Assembly (NCBI RefSeq): GCF_014645655.1
Contig: NZ_BMMD01000007.1
Coordinates: forward strand, 62,001 to 126,000
Reading direction: 5' to 3'
Length of the DNA stretch: 64,000 nt
DNA from: Agromyces bauzanensis
GTDB taxonomy: Bacteria; Actinomycetota; Actinomycetes; Actinomycetales; Microbacteriaceae
Positions 26,923 to 34,351 of the stretch are shown in pieces (within the stretch, counting starts at the first letter, position 1; every line of letters starts with the position of its first letter). Under the pieces are notes generated by a model. It saw nothing but the letters and a program-made list of their open reading frames with translations. It did no database searches and had not been told where the DNA came from. The position numbers and the translations under genes are program-made.

Positions 26923-27345
26923 TCAGGCGAGCTCGGCTTCGATCGTGATCGGGATGGCGAGGGCCTGCGAGATCGGACAGTTCTGCTTGGCCCCGTCGGC
27001 GAACGCCTCGAACTCCTCCTCCGTGATGCCCGGCACCCGCGCGCTCACGAGCAGGTGGCTGCCGAGCACGCCCTTGCCGGCCTCGAACGTCACGGCCGCG
27101 GTCGTCTGGATGCTCTCGGCCGGGTGCCCCGCCTGCGCGAGCGCGAGCGAGAGCGCCATCGAGAAGCACGACGAGTGCGCGGCCGCGAGCATTTCCTCGG
27201 GGTTCGTCATGTTCGCGACACCCTCCGAGCGAGCCTTCCAGTTCACCGGGAACGTGGCGAGCCCCGAGGAGTCCAGGGTCACGTCGCCCGATCCCTCGAA
27301 GAGCGTTCCCTTCCAGATCGTCGTCGCCTCACTCGTCAGTGCCAT
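26923..27345 (-). CDS. OsmC family peroxiredoxin
   Basis: This 140-residue OsmC/Ohr-fold protein has the two redox cysteines Cys60 (AAAHSSCFSM) and Cys123 (AKQNCPISQAL), which reduce organic hydroperoxides. The N-terminal TSEATTIWKGTLFEGSGDV and the NPEEMLAAAHSSCF block place it in the OsmC subgroup. A GGAGGAGG leader precedes the ATG, with a TAGGCT hexamer about 30 bases upstream. It is the first gene of a two-gene unit with the TIGR01777 protein. Confidence 0.92.
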   Translation of the reverse strand: MALTSEATTIWKGTLFEGSGDVTLDSSGLATFPVNWKARSEGVANMTNPEEMLAAAHSSCFSMALSLALAQAGHPAESIQTTAAVTFEAGKGVLGSHLLVSARVPGITEEEFEAFADGAKQNCPISQALAIPITIEAELA

Positions 27346-27375
27346 GGGTGATCCTCCTCCTCGAGCCGGGTTCCC

Positions 27376-27381
27376 AGCCTA
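27376..27381 (-). promoter_or_regulatory. Probable -10 hexamer of the osmC-like operon
   Basis: TAGGCT on the minus strand lies about 30 bases before the ATG at 27345, leaving room for a short leader with GGAGGAGG. Confidence 0.45.
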
Positions 27382-27402
27382 TCCGGGAGGATGCCGCAAC
27401 GG

Positions 27403-27861
27403 TCAGGTCCTGGGGATGACTCGTGCGCGCACGAGCACCAGGTACAGCTGGCAGCCGAGGCAGTACCCGAACACGGCGTTCAGGAACGCCGCGATGAACG
27501 CGAGTGACGCGGCGATCGGCACCGCCGCCGCCACGCCCAGCGCGCCCAGGACGACGCCCGCGATCGTGACCGCGAAGCCGACGCCCTGCGCGAACGTCGG
27601 CGGGCGCGGGTCCTCGAGCTCGGCCGGCGGGCGGAGTCGCGGGCGCACGATCGTGCGGAAGACGACCGAGAACGGGTTCCGGCGGATGCCGGCCACGGCG
27701 CTCCACGCGAAGACGAGGCAGATCGCCGTGAGCAGGATCCAGGCGGCGACGCTGGCCCCGCCCACCCCGAGCACGACCGTGACGAGCAGCAGCACCGCCG
27801 TGACGCCGGCCGTGAAGCGGGGGCCGCGGGGGTCGATGCCGGCGGGTTCAGGATGCGACAT
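27403..27861 (-). CDS. DUF4395 membrane protein
   Basis: This 152-residue protein has four hydrophobic helices and the DUF4395 pattern: PRGPRFTAGVTAVLLLVTV at the start, and near the C-terminus FGYCLGCQLYLVLVR with a CxxC pair in or next to a membrane segment. Members usually accompany a thioredoxin-like protein and may shuttle electrons across the membrane; that role is inferred. GGAGG precedes the ATG, and the gene overlaps the upstream thioredoxin gene by 14 bp. Confidence 0.85.
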   Translation of the reverse strand: MSHPEPAGIDPRGPRFTAGVTAVLLLVTVVLGVGGASVAAWILLTAICLVFAWSAVAGIRRNPFSVVFRTIVRPRLRPPAELEDPRPPTFAQGVGFAVTIAGVVLGALGVAAAVPIAASLAFIAAFLNAVFGYCLGCQLYLVLVRARVIPRT

Positions 27862-28303
27862 GAGTCCTCCGGGTGAGTCGGTCGAGGTGCTCCTGCACGG
27901 CGTCGAGTCGAGGGACGCCGCCGATGCGGGCGCTCGCGTGTCCCCGCGCGTCGAGGATGAGCGTCGTCGGCGTCTGCAGCACGTGGAACCGGCCGGCGAG
28001 GTCGGCGCGATGAGTGACGTCGACCTCGACGTGACGCACGCCGTCGTACCGTGCCGCGACGCGCGCGAGCTGCCTGGCTGTCGCCGGGCACCGGCTGCAG
28101 TACTCGGTCGAGAACTGCACGAGCGTCGCAGACGAGCCGAGCGCGCCGGGGGAGAGGTCGAGCGCCGCGGCATCCGTCTCGGCGCGGAGCTCCCCGGCCG
28201 GCGTCTCGCGCAGGCGTCCGGTGCGGGCGCGCCAGGCCACGCCGATCGCGGTCGCAACCGCGGGCAGGCCGAGGCCCGCCATGAGCGTCGGGAGCCAGTC
28301 CAT
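27848..28303 (-). CDS. Membrane-anchored thioredoxin-like protein
   Basis: This 151-residue protein has an N-terminal membrane segment ([20 protein letters not shown]) and a thioredoxin fold with the redox pair in [10 protein letters not shown] (Cys69 and Cys72). The cis-proline block is [10 protein letters not shown]. It likely faces the outside or the membrane and works with the overlapping DUF4395 protein. A TAGCAT hexamer 6 bases before the ATG indicates leaderless expression. Confidence 0.87.
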   Translation of the reverse strand: MDWLPTLMAGLGLPAVATAIGVAWRARTGRLRETPAGELRAETDAAALDLSPGALGSSATLVQFSTEYCSRCPATARQLARVAARYDGVRHVEVDVTHRADLAGRFHVLQTPTTLILDARGHASARIGGVPRLDAVQEHLDRLTRRTHVAS

Positions 28304-28309
28304 GTCGCG

Positions 28310-28315
28310 ATGCTA
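28310..28315 (-). promoter_or_regulatory. -10 hexamer of the thioredoxin-like gene (leaderless type)
   Basis: TAGCAT on the minus strand, 6 bases, then ATG at 28303. Confidence 0.6.
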
Positions 28316-28405
28316 CGTCGCGGCGGGTCGGCGCGCGCCCCGTGTGACGATGCGTGACGCGCACGGCGCGCCCGCGGCATCCGCCCACCCGCCGCCTCGC
28401 GCGAG

Positions 28406-28411
28406 TACCAT
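28406..28411 (+). promoter_or_regulatory. -10 hexamer of thyA (leaderless type)
   Basis: TACCAT, 7 bases, then ATG at 28419. No Shine-Dalgarno is present. Confidence 0.6.
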
Positions 28412-28418
28412 CGACGCG

Positions 28419-29228
28419 ATGGCCGAGACGATTCCCACGCCCTACGAGGACCTCCTGCGCGACGTGCTCGAGCACGGCACCCCCAAGTCCGACCGCACCG
28501 GCACGGGCACCCGGAGCGTCTTCGGACGCCAGTTGCGGTTCGACCTCTCTCAGGGCTTCCCGCTCGTCACGACGAAGCGGGTGCACTTCCCGTCGATCGC
28601 GTACGAGCTGCTCTGGTTCCTCCGCGGCGAGTCGAACGTGCGCTGGCTGCAGGAGCACGGCGTCACCATCTGGGACGAATGGGCGGATGCCACGGGCGAG
28701 CTCGGCCCCGTGTACGGCGTGCAGTGGCGCTCCTGGCCGACGCCGTCGGGCGAGACCATCGACCAGATCACGGAGGTCGTCGACGAGATCCGGCGCAATC
28801 CCGATTCGCGCCGTCTCATCGTCTCGGCGTGGAACCCGGCCGACATCCCGCGCATGGCGCTCGCGCCGTGCCACGCGTTCTTCCAGTTCTACGTCGCCGA
28901 CGGGCGCCTCTCGTGCCAGCTGTACCAGCGCAGCGCCGACCTGTTCCTCGGGGTGCCGTTCAACATCGCCTCGTACGCGCTGCTCACCCACATGGTCGCG
29001 CAGCAGACCGGGCTCGGGGCCGGCGACTTCGTGTGGACCGGCGGCGACTGCCACATCTACGACAACCACGTCGAGCAGGTGACCGAGCAGCTGTCGCGCT
29101 CGCCGTATCCGGCGCCGACGCTGCGGTTCGCGCGCACGCCCGACTCGATCCTCGACTACGTATTCGAGGACTTCGTGGTCGAGGACTACCGGCACCACCC
29201 GGCGATCCGCGCGGCCGTCGCGGTATGA
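28419..29228 (+). CDS. thyA: Thymidylate synthase
   Basis: This 269-residue enzyme methylates dUMP to dTMP with methylene-tetrahydrofolate. The nucleophile is Cys151 in [14 protein letters not shown]. Substrate-binding arginines ([13 protein letters not shown] and [14 protein letters not shown]) and the C-terminal [17 protein letters not shown] are present. It is the flavin-independent ThyA type. It overlaps folA by 4 bp, the classical pairing in which the dihydrofolate it produces is re-reduced. The start is set by the leaderless hexamer. Confidence 0.97.
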   Translation: MAETIPTPYEDLLRDVLEHGTPKSDRTGTGTRSVFGRQLRFDLSQGFPLVTTKRVHFPSIAYELLWFLRGESNVRWLQEHGVTIWDEWADATGELGPVYGVQWRSWPTPSGETIDQITEVVDEIRRNPDSRRLIVSAWNPADIPRMALAPCHAFFQFYVADGRLSCQLYQRSADLFLGVPFNIASYALLTHMVAQQTGLGAGDFVWTGGDCHIYDNHVEQVTEQLSRSPYPAPTLRFARTPDSILDYVFEDFVVEDYRHHPAIRAAVAV

Positions 29229-29767
29229 GCGGCGGGGGAGCGGAGGCCGCGGATGCCGCCGGGCCTGCGATCGGGATGATCTGGGCCGAGGCGCGTGGCG
29301 GCGTGATCGGCGCGGGCGGCGGCATGCCGTGGCACGTGCCGGAGGACCTCGCGCACTTCAAGGAGCTCACGGGCGGCGGACCCGTCGTGATGGGCCGCAA
29401 GACCTGGGAATCGCTGCCGCCGCGGTTCCGGCCCTTGTCCGAGCGGCGGAACATCGTGGTGACGCGGCGGCCCGACTGGTCGGCCGAGGGCGCCGAGCTG
29501 GCGGCTTCCGTCGAGGACGCGCTCGCGCTCGCGGGCGGCGGCGACCCCGACCGGATCTGGGTGATCGGCGGGGCCGAGATCTTCAGTGCCGTCATCGGCC
29601 GCGCCGACCGGCTCGAGGTCACCGAGCTCGACCTCGCGGTCGAGGGTGACACGTTCGGCCCCGAGGTGGACGGCTCGTGGCAGGTCGCCGACGTCGACCC
29701 GGCCGAGGGCTGGCACACGTCGACGAGCGGCATCCGCTACCGCTTCCTGCGCTGCGTCCGCGGCTGA
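29225..29767 (+). CDS. folA: Dihydrofolate reductase
   Basis: This 180-residue enzyme reduces dihydrofolate with [29 protein letters not shown] holds the substrate-site Trp and acidic residue in two adjoining blocks, then [18 protein letters not shown] and [13 protein letters not shown] for NADPH. The N-terminus has an extra 15-residue Ala/Gly-rich stretch before the core. It is translationally coupled to thyA. About 217 bp of non-coding DNA follow, in which I see no gene. Confidence 0.95.
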   Translation: MSGGGAEAADAAGPAIGMIWAEARGGVIGAGGGMPWHVPEDLAHFKELTGGGPVVMGRKTWESLPPRFRPLSERRNIVVTRRPDWSAEGAELAASVEDALALAGGGDPDRIWVIGGAEIFSAVIGRADRLEVTELDLAVEGDTFGPEVDGSWQVADVDPAEGWHTSTSGIRYRFLRCVRG

Positions 29768-29984
29768 GCCGCGCCTCGCACGGCCCACCCTTCGGCCGCC
29801 TTTTCCGAGTCGCAGGCCGATCCACACGACACGCCGACGGCGCTCGGCGTGTCGAGCAGAAGCGCCTTCGACTGGCGAAACTGCTCCCGGCCACTCGTCC
29901 TCCACACCAACCCCTGCGTGGGCGGCGTCCACGGTGCGCAGGCTCGTGTCCGCCGTCACGTCGTCGGGCGGGCAGGTTCTGCGC

Positions 29985-30857
29985 ATGCCACTCGACGCAT
30001 TCACCGTGCATAGCCACTGCGCCGACCTCGGCGGAGTGGCCCGAACGCACGAACTCGCCGCCGCAGGCGTCGACCCGTACTCCCTTCGACTCGCCGTTCG
30101 CGACGGAGTGCTCGTACGGCTTCGCGAGGGCGTGTACGCGACCGCGGAGACATCCGAGGCGGTGCGGGCGGCGGTGCGGCACGGCGGCGTACTCGGATGC
30201 CTCAGCCGGGTCGCCGCGGCCGGGCTCTGGATCCTCGTCGAACCCGCAGCCGTCCACGTGGCGATGCCGCGCACCGGGCGCCGTCGCGGACACGACGGAT
30301 GCGACTGCGTGGTGCACTGGGCGCCGGCCGTCGGTCGCGGCGGGACAGCGTCGTTGGTCGACGCGCTCGCCCAGGTGCTCGGATGCCGCGGCGAGGAGGA
30401 GTTCTTCGTCGCCCTCGAATCCGCGATGCGCAAGCGGCTGGTGCGTCGCGGCGCCCTCGCCCGGCTTCGGGCACGCATCCCGGCCGGGCGGCGCTGGCTC
30501 GTCGACTTCGCACGGTGGGACGCCGACAGCGGCCTCGAGTCGCTCCTCCGGCTGCGGCTCCGCCCCAATGGCATCGCGCTCGCCTCCCAGGTGGAGATCC
30601 CCGGCGTCGGACGCGTCGACTTCGTGCTGGGCGACCGACTCATCCTCGAGGTCGACGGCAAGCCCAACCACATCGGCCCGTCGAAGCGTCACAAGGATCT
30701 CGTTCGCGACGTCGTCGCGGCCGCGCACGGGTTCGACTCGCTACGGTTCGACTACGCACTCGTGGGGCACGACTGGCCGATCGTGGAGGCGGCGATCCTC
30801 GCGAAGGTGGAGCGTGGGCTGCATCTGGATCGCCGAGTCGCAGGACGACCGCGATGA
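29985..30857 (+). CDS. DUF559 endonuclease-like protein with AbiEi-type N-terminal domain
   Basis: This protein of about 290 residues has an N-terminal winged-helix/AbiEi_4-like segment (LGGVARTHELAAAGVDPYSL, RLREGVYATAETSEAV) and a C-terminal DUF559 domain. The DUF559 domain has the nuclease-like core VDFVLGDRLILEVDGKPNH, resembling the PD-(D/E)xK very-short-patch repair fold. Such proteins are abundant in actinobacteria and have no established function; some related N-domains occur in type IV antitoxins, but no toxin gene is adjacent. The ATG at 29985 was chosen by distance to the conserved LGGVART block; a GTG at 29934 is the alternative. Confidence 0.7.
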   Translation: MPLDAFTVHSHCADLGGVARTHELAAAGVDPYSLRLAVRDGVLVRLREGVYATAETSEAVRAAVRHGGVLGCLSRVAAAGLWILVEPAAVHVAMPRTGRRRGHDGCDCVVHWAPAVGRGGTASLVDALAQVLGCRGEEEFFVALESAMRKRLVRRGALARLRARIPAGRRWLVDFARWDADSGLESLLRLRLRPNGIALASQVEIPGVGRVDFVLGDRLILEVDGKPNHIGPSKRHKDLVRDVVAAAHGFDSLRFDYALVGHDWPIVEAAILAKVERGLHLDRRVAGRPR

Positions 30858-31007
30858 CGCGCCGCCCGTGGCCGGCGTGTCGCGCGAATCGTCCTGCGAC
30901 TGGGTAAACGAGTGGGCGGGCCACGGACGATGGCATGCGATGCCCGTCGCGACGTGCACGGGCGGGCGCCGTCCGGGTGCGCGGGCCGCGGCATCCGCCC
31001 GAACCGA

Positions 31008-31013
31008 TACGCT
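31008..31013 (+). promoter_or_regulatory. -10 hexamer of dapA
   Basis: TACGCT, 7 bases (GGAGGGC), then GTG at 31021. The hexamer fits a leaderless start, although GGAGG is also present. Confidence 0.55.
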
Positions 31014-31020
31014 GGAGGGC

Positions 31021-31995
31021 GTGGCTCAGGACAACCCCTTCGGACAGGTGCTCGTCGCGCTCGTCACGCCGATGACGGCGGACGGCGAGGTCGATTGGCC
31101 CGGGGTCGAGAAGCACATCGACGACGTCATCCAGGCAGGAGCCGATGGCATCGTCGTCACGGGAACCACGGGTGAGACCTCGACCCTCACCGACCCCGAG
31201 AAGATCAAGCTCGTCGAGGTCGGCAAGGACGTTGCGGCAGGGCGCGCGAAGATCATCACGGGCGGCGGCTCCAACGAGACCGCCCATGCCATCGAGCTGT
31301 ACCGCCACTCCGCCGAGGCGGGCGCCGACGGCATCATGATCGTGACGCCGTACTACAACAAGCCGACCCAGGCCGGCATCCTCACGCACTTCCGGCTCGT
31401 GGCCGACGCCACCGACCTGCCGGTCATCCTCTACGACATCCCGGGCCGCACGGGCGTGCCGATCAGGTACGAGACGATACTGCGCCTCGCCAAGCATCCG
31501 AACATCCTCGCCATCAAGGACGCCAAGGGCGACTTCTCCGAGGTCAGCCGCGTGCTCAACCAGACCGACCTGATGTACTTCTCGGGCGACGACGCGAACG
31601 TGCTGCCGCACCTCTCGATCGGGGCCACCGGCCTCATCGGCGTCACGGCGAACATCGCGCCCGCCCCGTACCGCACCATGGTCGACGCCGTGAACCGCGG
31701 CGACCTGAAGGCCGCCACAGCCGCGCACATGCAGCTCGAGCCGCTCGTGCGCGCCGTCATGACGCACGTGCCGGGCACGGTCGCGACGAAGTACATCCTG
31801 CACGGCCTCGGCCGCATCTCGAGCCCGCGCGTGCGCCTGCCGCTCGTCGGGCCCGAGGAGTGGGAGGCCGCCCTCATCGAGGACGAGATCGACCTCGTGC
31901 AGGGCATCCCCGGCGTCGACTTCCACTACTTCCGTCCCGACCGCAACGCCGCCGCCGGCGGCGCGCTGCCCAAGGTCGCGGGCACTACGCGCTGA
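31021..31995 (+). CDS. dapA: 4-hydroxy-tetrahydrodipicolinate synthase
   Basis: This 324-residue enzyme condenses pyruvate with aspartate semialdehyde. The Schiff-base lysine is Lys166 in LAIKDAKGDF and the catalytic tyrosine is Tyr138 in LYDIPGRTG. GIVVTGTTGETSTL is the pyruvate-binding loop. The start is GTG at 31021. A C-terminal extension (HYFRPDRNAAAGGALPK) exceeds the E. coli length, as is common in this family. It is followed 68 bp later by the RNase J gene, the conserved actinobacterial order. Confidence 0.96.
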   Translation: MAQDNPFGQVLVALVTPMTADGEVDWPGVEKHIDDVIQAGADGIVVTGTTGETSTLTDPEKIKLVEVGKDVAAGRAKIITGGGSNETAHAIELYRHSAEAGADGIMIVTPYYNKPTQAGILTHFRLVADATDLPVILYDIPGRTGVPIRYETILRLAKHPNILAIKDAKGDFSEVSRVLNQTDLMYFSGDDANVLPHLSIGATGLIGVTANIAPAPYRTMVDAVNRGDLKAATAAHMQLEPLVRAVMTHVPGTVATKYILHGLGRISSPRVRLPLVGPEEWEAALIEDEIDLVQGIPGVDFHYFRPDRNAAAGGALPKVAGTTR

Positions 31996-32063
31996 GGCGC
32001 GCCCCCACGCATCCGCGAGGCCGAGCCTCGCACGAACTGAACACCACTACCTGAGGAGGGCCC

Positions 32064-33740
32064 ATGCCCGACGTCGTAATCGATCCCGCCCCGCTCGAAC
32101 CCGGGACGCTCCGCGTCATCCCCATCGGAGGGCTCGGCGAGGTCGGCCGCAACATGACGAGCTACGAGATCGACGGCAAGATCCTCATCGTCGACTGCGG
32201 CGTGCTCTTCCCCGAGGAGCACCAGCCGGGGGTCGACCTGATCCTGCCCGACTTCGGGTTCCTGCGCGAGCGCCTCGACGACATCGTCGGCCTCGTGCTG
32301 ACGCACGGCCACGAGGACCACATCGGCTCGGTGCCGTACCTCCTGCGCCTGCGCTCCGACATCCCGCTGATCGGCTCGACCCTGACGCTCGCGCTCGTCG
32401 AGGCGAAGCTCAAGGAGCACCGCATCCAGCCATACAGCCTCACGGTCAGCGAAGGGCAGCGCGAGCGCATCGGCCCGTTCGACCTCGAGTTCGTCGCGGT
32501 GAACCACTCCATCCCCGACGCGCTCGCCGTCGCCATCAAGACCGGTGCCGGCACGGTGCTCGCGACGGGCGACTTCAAGATGGACCAGCTCCCGCTCGAC
32601 GGCCGTCTCACCGACCTGCGCGAGTTCGCGCGCCTCGGCGAGGAGGGCGTCGACCTCTTCATGGTCGACTCCACGAACGCGGATGTCCCGGGCTTCACGC
32701 CGCTCGAGCGCTCGATCGGCCCCGTGCTCGACGAGGTCATCGCCCGCGCTCCCCGGCGGGTCATCGTGGCGAGCTTCTCGAGCCACGTCCACCGCGTCCA
32801 GCAGGTGCTGCACGCCGCCCACCAGAACGGCCGCCGGGTGGCGCTCCTCGGTCGCAGCATGGTGCGCAACATGACCATCGCGGCCGACCTCGGCTACCTC
32901 CGGGTGCCCGAGGGCGTGCTCATCGACTACAAGAAGGCGCGCGACATCCCCGACGACCGAATCGTCTACATGTCGACGGGCTCTCAGGGCGAGCCGATGG
33001 CCGTGCTCAGTCGCATGGCGAATCGCGACCACGAGATCGAGATCGGCGACGGCGACACCGTCATCCTCGCGTCGAGCCTGATTCCGGGCAACGAGAACGC
33101 GGTCTACCGGGTGATCGACGGGCTGACCAAGCTCGGCGCGAACGTCGTGCACAAGGGCAACGCGAAGGTGCACGTCTCGGGCCACGCCGCGGCGGGGGAG
33201 CTGCTGTACTGCTACAACATCCTCAAGCCGAAGAACGTGCTGCCGATCCACGGCGAGTACCGGCACCTGTTCGCGAACGCGAAGCTCGCCCAGGACACGG
33301 GCATCCCCGAGCGCAATACCTTCATCGGCGAGAACGGCACGGTGTACGACCTGCGCGAGGGCCGGGTGCGCGTCGCGGGCCAGCTCGACCTCGGCTTCGT
33401 GTACGTCGACGGGTCGACGGTCGGCGAGATCACCGACGCCGACCTGAAGGATCGGCGCATCCTCGGCGAGGAGGGCTTCATCTCGGTCATCATCGTGGTG
33501 GATGCCTCGACCGGCCGTATCATCGTCGGCCCCGAGATCCACGCCCGCGGCTTCGCCGAGGACGACGCGGTCTTCGAGGAGGTCAAGCCGAAGATCTCGG
33601 CGGCGCTCCTCGAGGCGGCCCAGAACGGCGTTCGCGACCAGCACGGCCTGCAGCAGATCGTGCGCCGCACGATGGGCACGTGGGTGAGCCGGCGCCTGCG
33701 CCGCCGCCCGATGCTCGTGCCGCTCGTCATCGAGGCGTAA
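32064..33740 (+). CDS. rnj: Ribonuclease J
   Basis: This 558-residue metallo-beta-lactamase/beta-CASP ribonuclease has both endonuclease and 5'-3' exonuclease activity in its family. The zinc motif THGHEDH lies at 80-86. Other blocks are LATGDFKMDQ, the beta-CASP region with RVIVASFSSHVHRVQQVL and MSTGSQGEPMAVLSRMA, and VHVSGHAAAGELL with the last metal ligand. The C-terminal dimerisation region follows. GAGGAGGG precedes the ATG. With PNPase it forms the core RNA decay machinery of actinobacteria. Confidence 0.96.
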   Translation: MPDVVIDPAPLEPGTLRVIPIGGLGEVGRNMTSYEIDGKILIVDCGVLFPEEHQPGVDLILPDFGFLRERLDDIVGLVLTHGHEDHIGSVPYLLRLRSDIPLIGSTLTLALVEAKLKEHRIQPYSLTVSEGQRERIGPFDLEFVAVNHSIPDALAVAIKTGAGTVLATGDFKMDQLPLDGRLTDLREFARLGEEGVDLFMVDSTNADVPGFTPLERSIGPVLDEVIARAPRRVIVASFSSHVHRVQQVLHAAHQNGRRVALLGRSMVRNMTIAADLGYLRVPEGVLIDYKKARDIPDDRIVYMSTGSQGEPMAVLSRMANRDHEIEIGDGDTVILASSLIPGNENAVYRVIDGLTKLGANVVHKGNAKVHVSGHAAAGELLYCYNILKPKNVLPIHGEYRHLFANAKLAQDTGIPERNTFIGENGTVYDLREGRVRVAGQLDLGFVYVDGSTVGEITDADLKDRRILGEEGFISVIIVVDASTGRIIVGPEIHARGFAEDDAVFEEVKPKISAALLEAAQNGVRDQHGLQQIVRRTMGTWVSRRLRRRPMLVPLVIEA

Positions 33741-33756
33741 TCGGCGCCGCGAAACA

Positions 33757-33783
33757 CAGCGGAAACGCAGCGGAAACGCAGCG
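33757..33783 (+). repeat. Tandem 11-bp repeat before a GNAT gene
   Basis: CAGCGGAAACG occurs at 33757-33767 and 33768-33778, followed by a partial CAGCG. It lies in the -35 region of the promoter with the -10 at 33788 and could be a regulator site. Confidence 0.6.
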
Positions 33784-33787
33784 CGCG

Positions 33788-33793
33788 TAACAT
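33788..33793 (+). promoter_or_regulatory. -10 hexamer of the GNAT gene at 33800 (leaderless type)
   Basis: TAACAT, 6 bases, then ATG at 33800. Confidence 0.65.
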
Positions 33794-33799
33794 CCGGGC

Positions 33800-34291
33800 A
33801 TGGCGGACTTCGCGATCCGCCCGGCCCTCCCGGCGGACGGCTCGTTCCTCGCCGACATGGTGGTCGAGGCGGCGAACTGGCGGGCGGGCAGCACCCGGCC
33901 GAGGCCTGCGGTGCTCGCCGACCCGATCTTTCGCGGCCACATCGCCGGCTGGCAGCGCCCGGCCGACCGTGGCGTGGTCGCGCTCGACGGCGAAGGGCGA
34001 CCGGTCGGCGCCGCGTGGTACCGACTGTTCGCCTTCGACGAGCCCGCGCGCGGGTTCGTGGCCACGGGGGTGCCCGAGCTCATCATCGGCGTGCTCCCGC
34101 TCTGGCGCGCGCAGGGCGTCGGGCGTGCGCTCCTGCAGTCGCTGACGGACGCCGCGCGCTCGGCCGGCTTCGCCAGGATCGCGCTGAGCGTGGAGCACGA
34201 CAACTTCGCGCGCGCCCTCTACCGGTCCGAGGGCTTCACGATCGTGGCGACGGCGCAGGGCCGCGACACCATGGTGCGCCTGCTCGCCTGA
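33800..34291 (+). CDS. GNAT family N-acetyltransferase
   Basis: This 163-residue GNAT domain has the acetyl-CoA-binding loop VLPLWRAQGVGRALLQSLTD and the C-terminal block SVEHDNFARALYRSEGFTI. The acceptor is unknown. It sits between rnj and ftsK and has its own leaderless promoter with an 11-bp tandem repeat upstream, so it is probably expressed separately from rnj. Confidence 0.88.
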   Translation: MADFAIRPALPADGSFLADMVVEAANWRAGSTRPRPAVLADPIFRGHIAGWQRPADRGVVALDGEGRPVGAAWYRLFAFDEPARGFVATGVPELIIGVLPLWRAQGVGRALLQSLTDAARSAGFARIALSVEHDNFARALYRSEGFTIVATAQGRDTMVRLLA

Positions 34292-34338
34292 TCGGAGACA
34301 CTCGCCCCGTCCTGTCGCCGGGAGTCGGTGCTCGGCCG

Positions 34339-34344
34339 TAACGT
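34339..34344 (+). promoter_or_regulatory. -10 hexamer of ftsK (leaderless type)
   Basis: TAACGT, 7 bases, then ATG at 34352. This selects 34352 over an earlier in-frame start at 34328. Confidence 0.65.
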
Positions 34345-34351
34345 TGTGGGC

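Noticed and set aside
29768..29984. A gene in the gap between folA and the DUF559 gene
   Set aside because: Open frames here are short, low in plausible codon pattern and lack start signals; I see nothing supportable.
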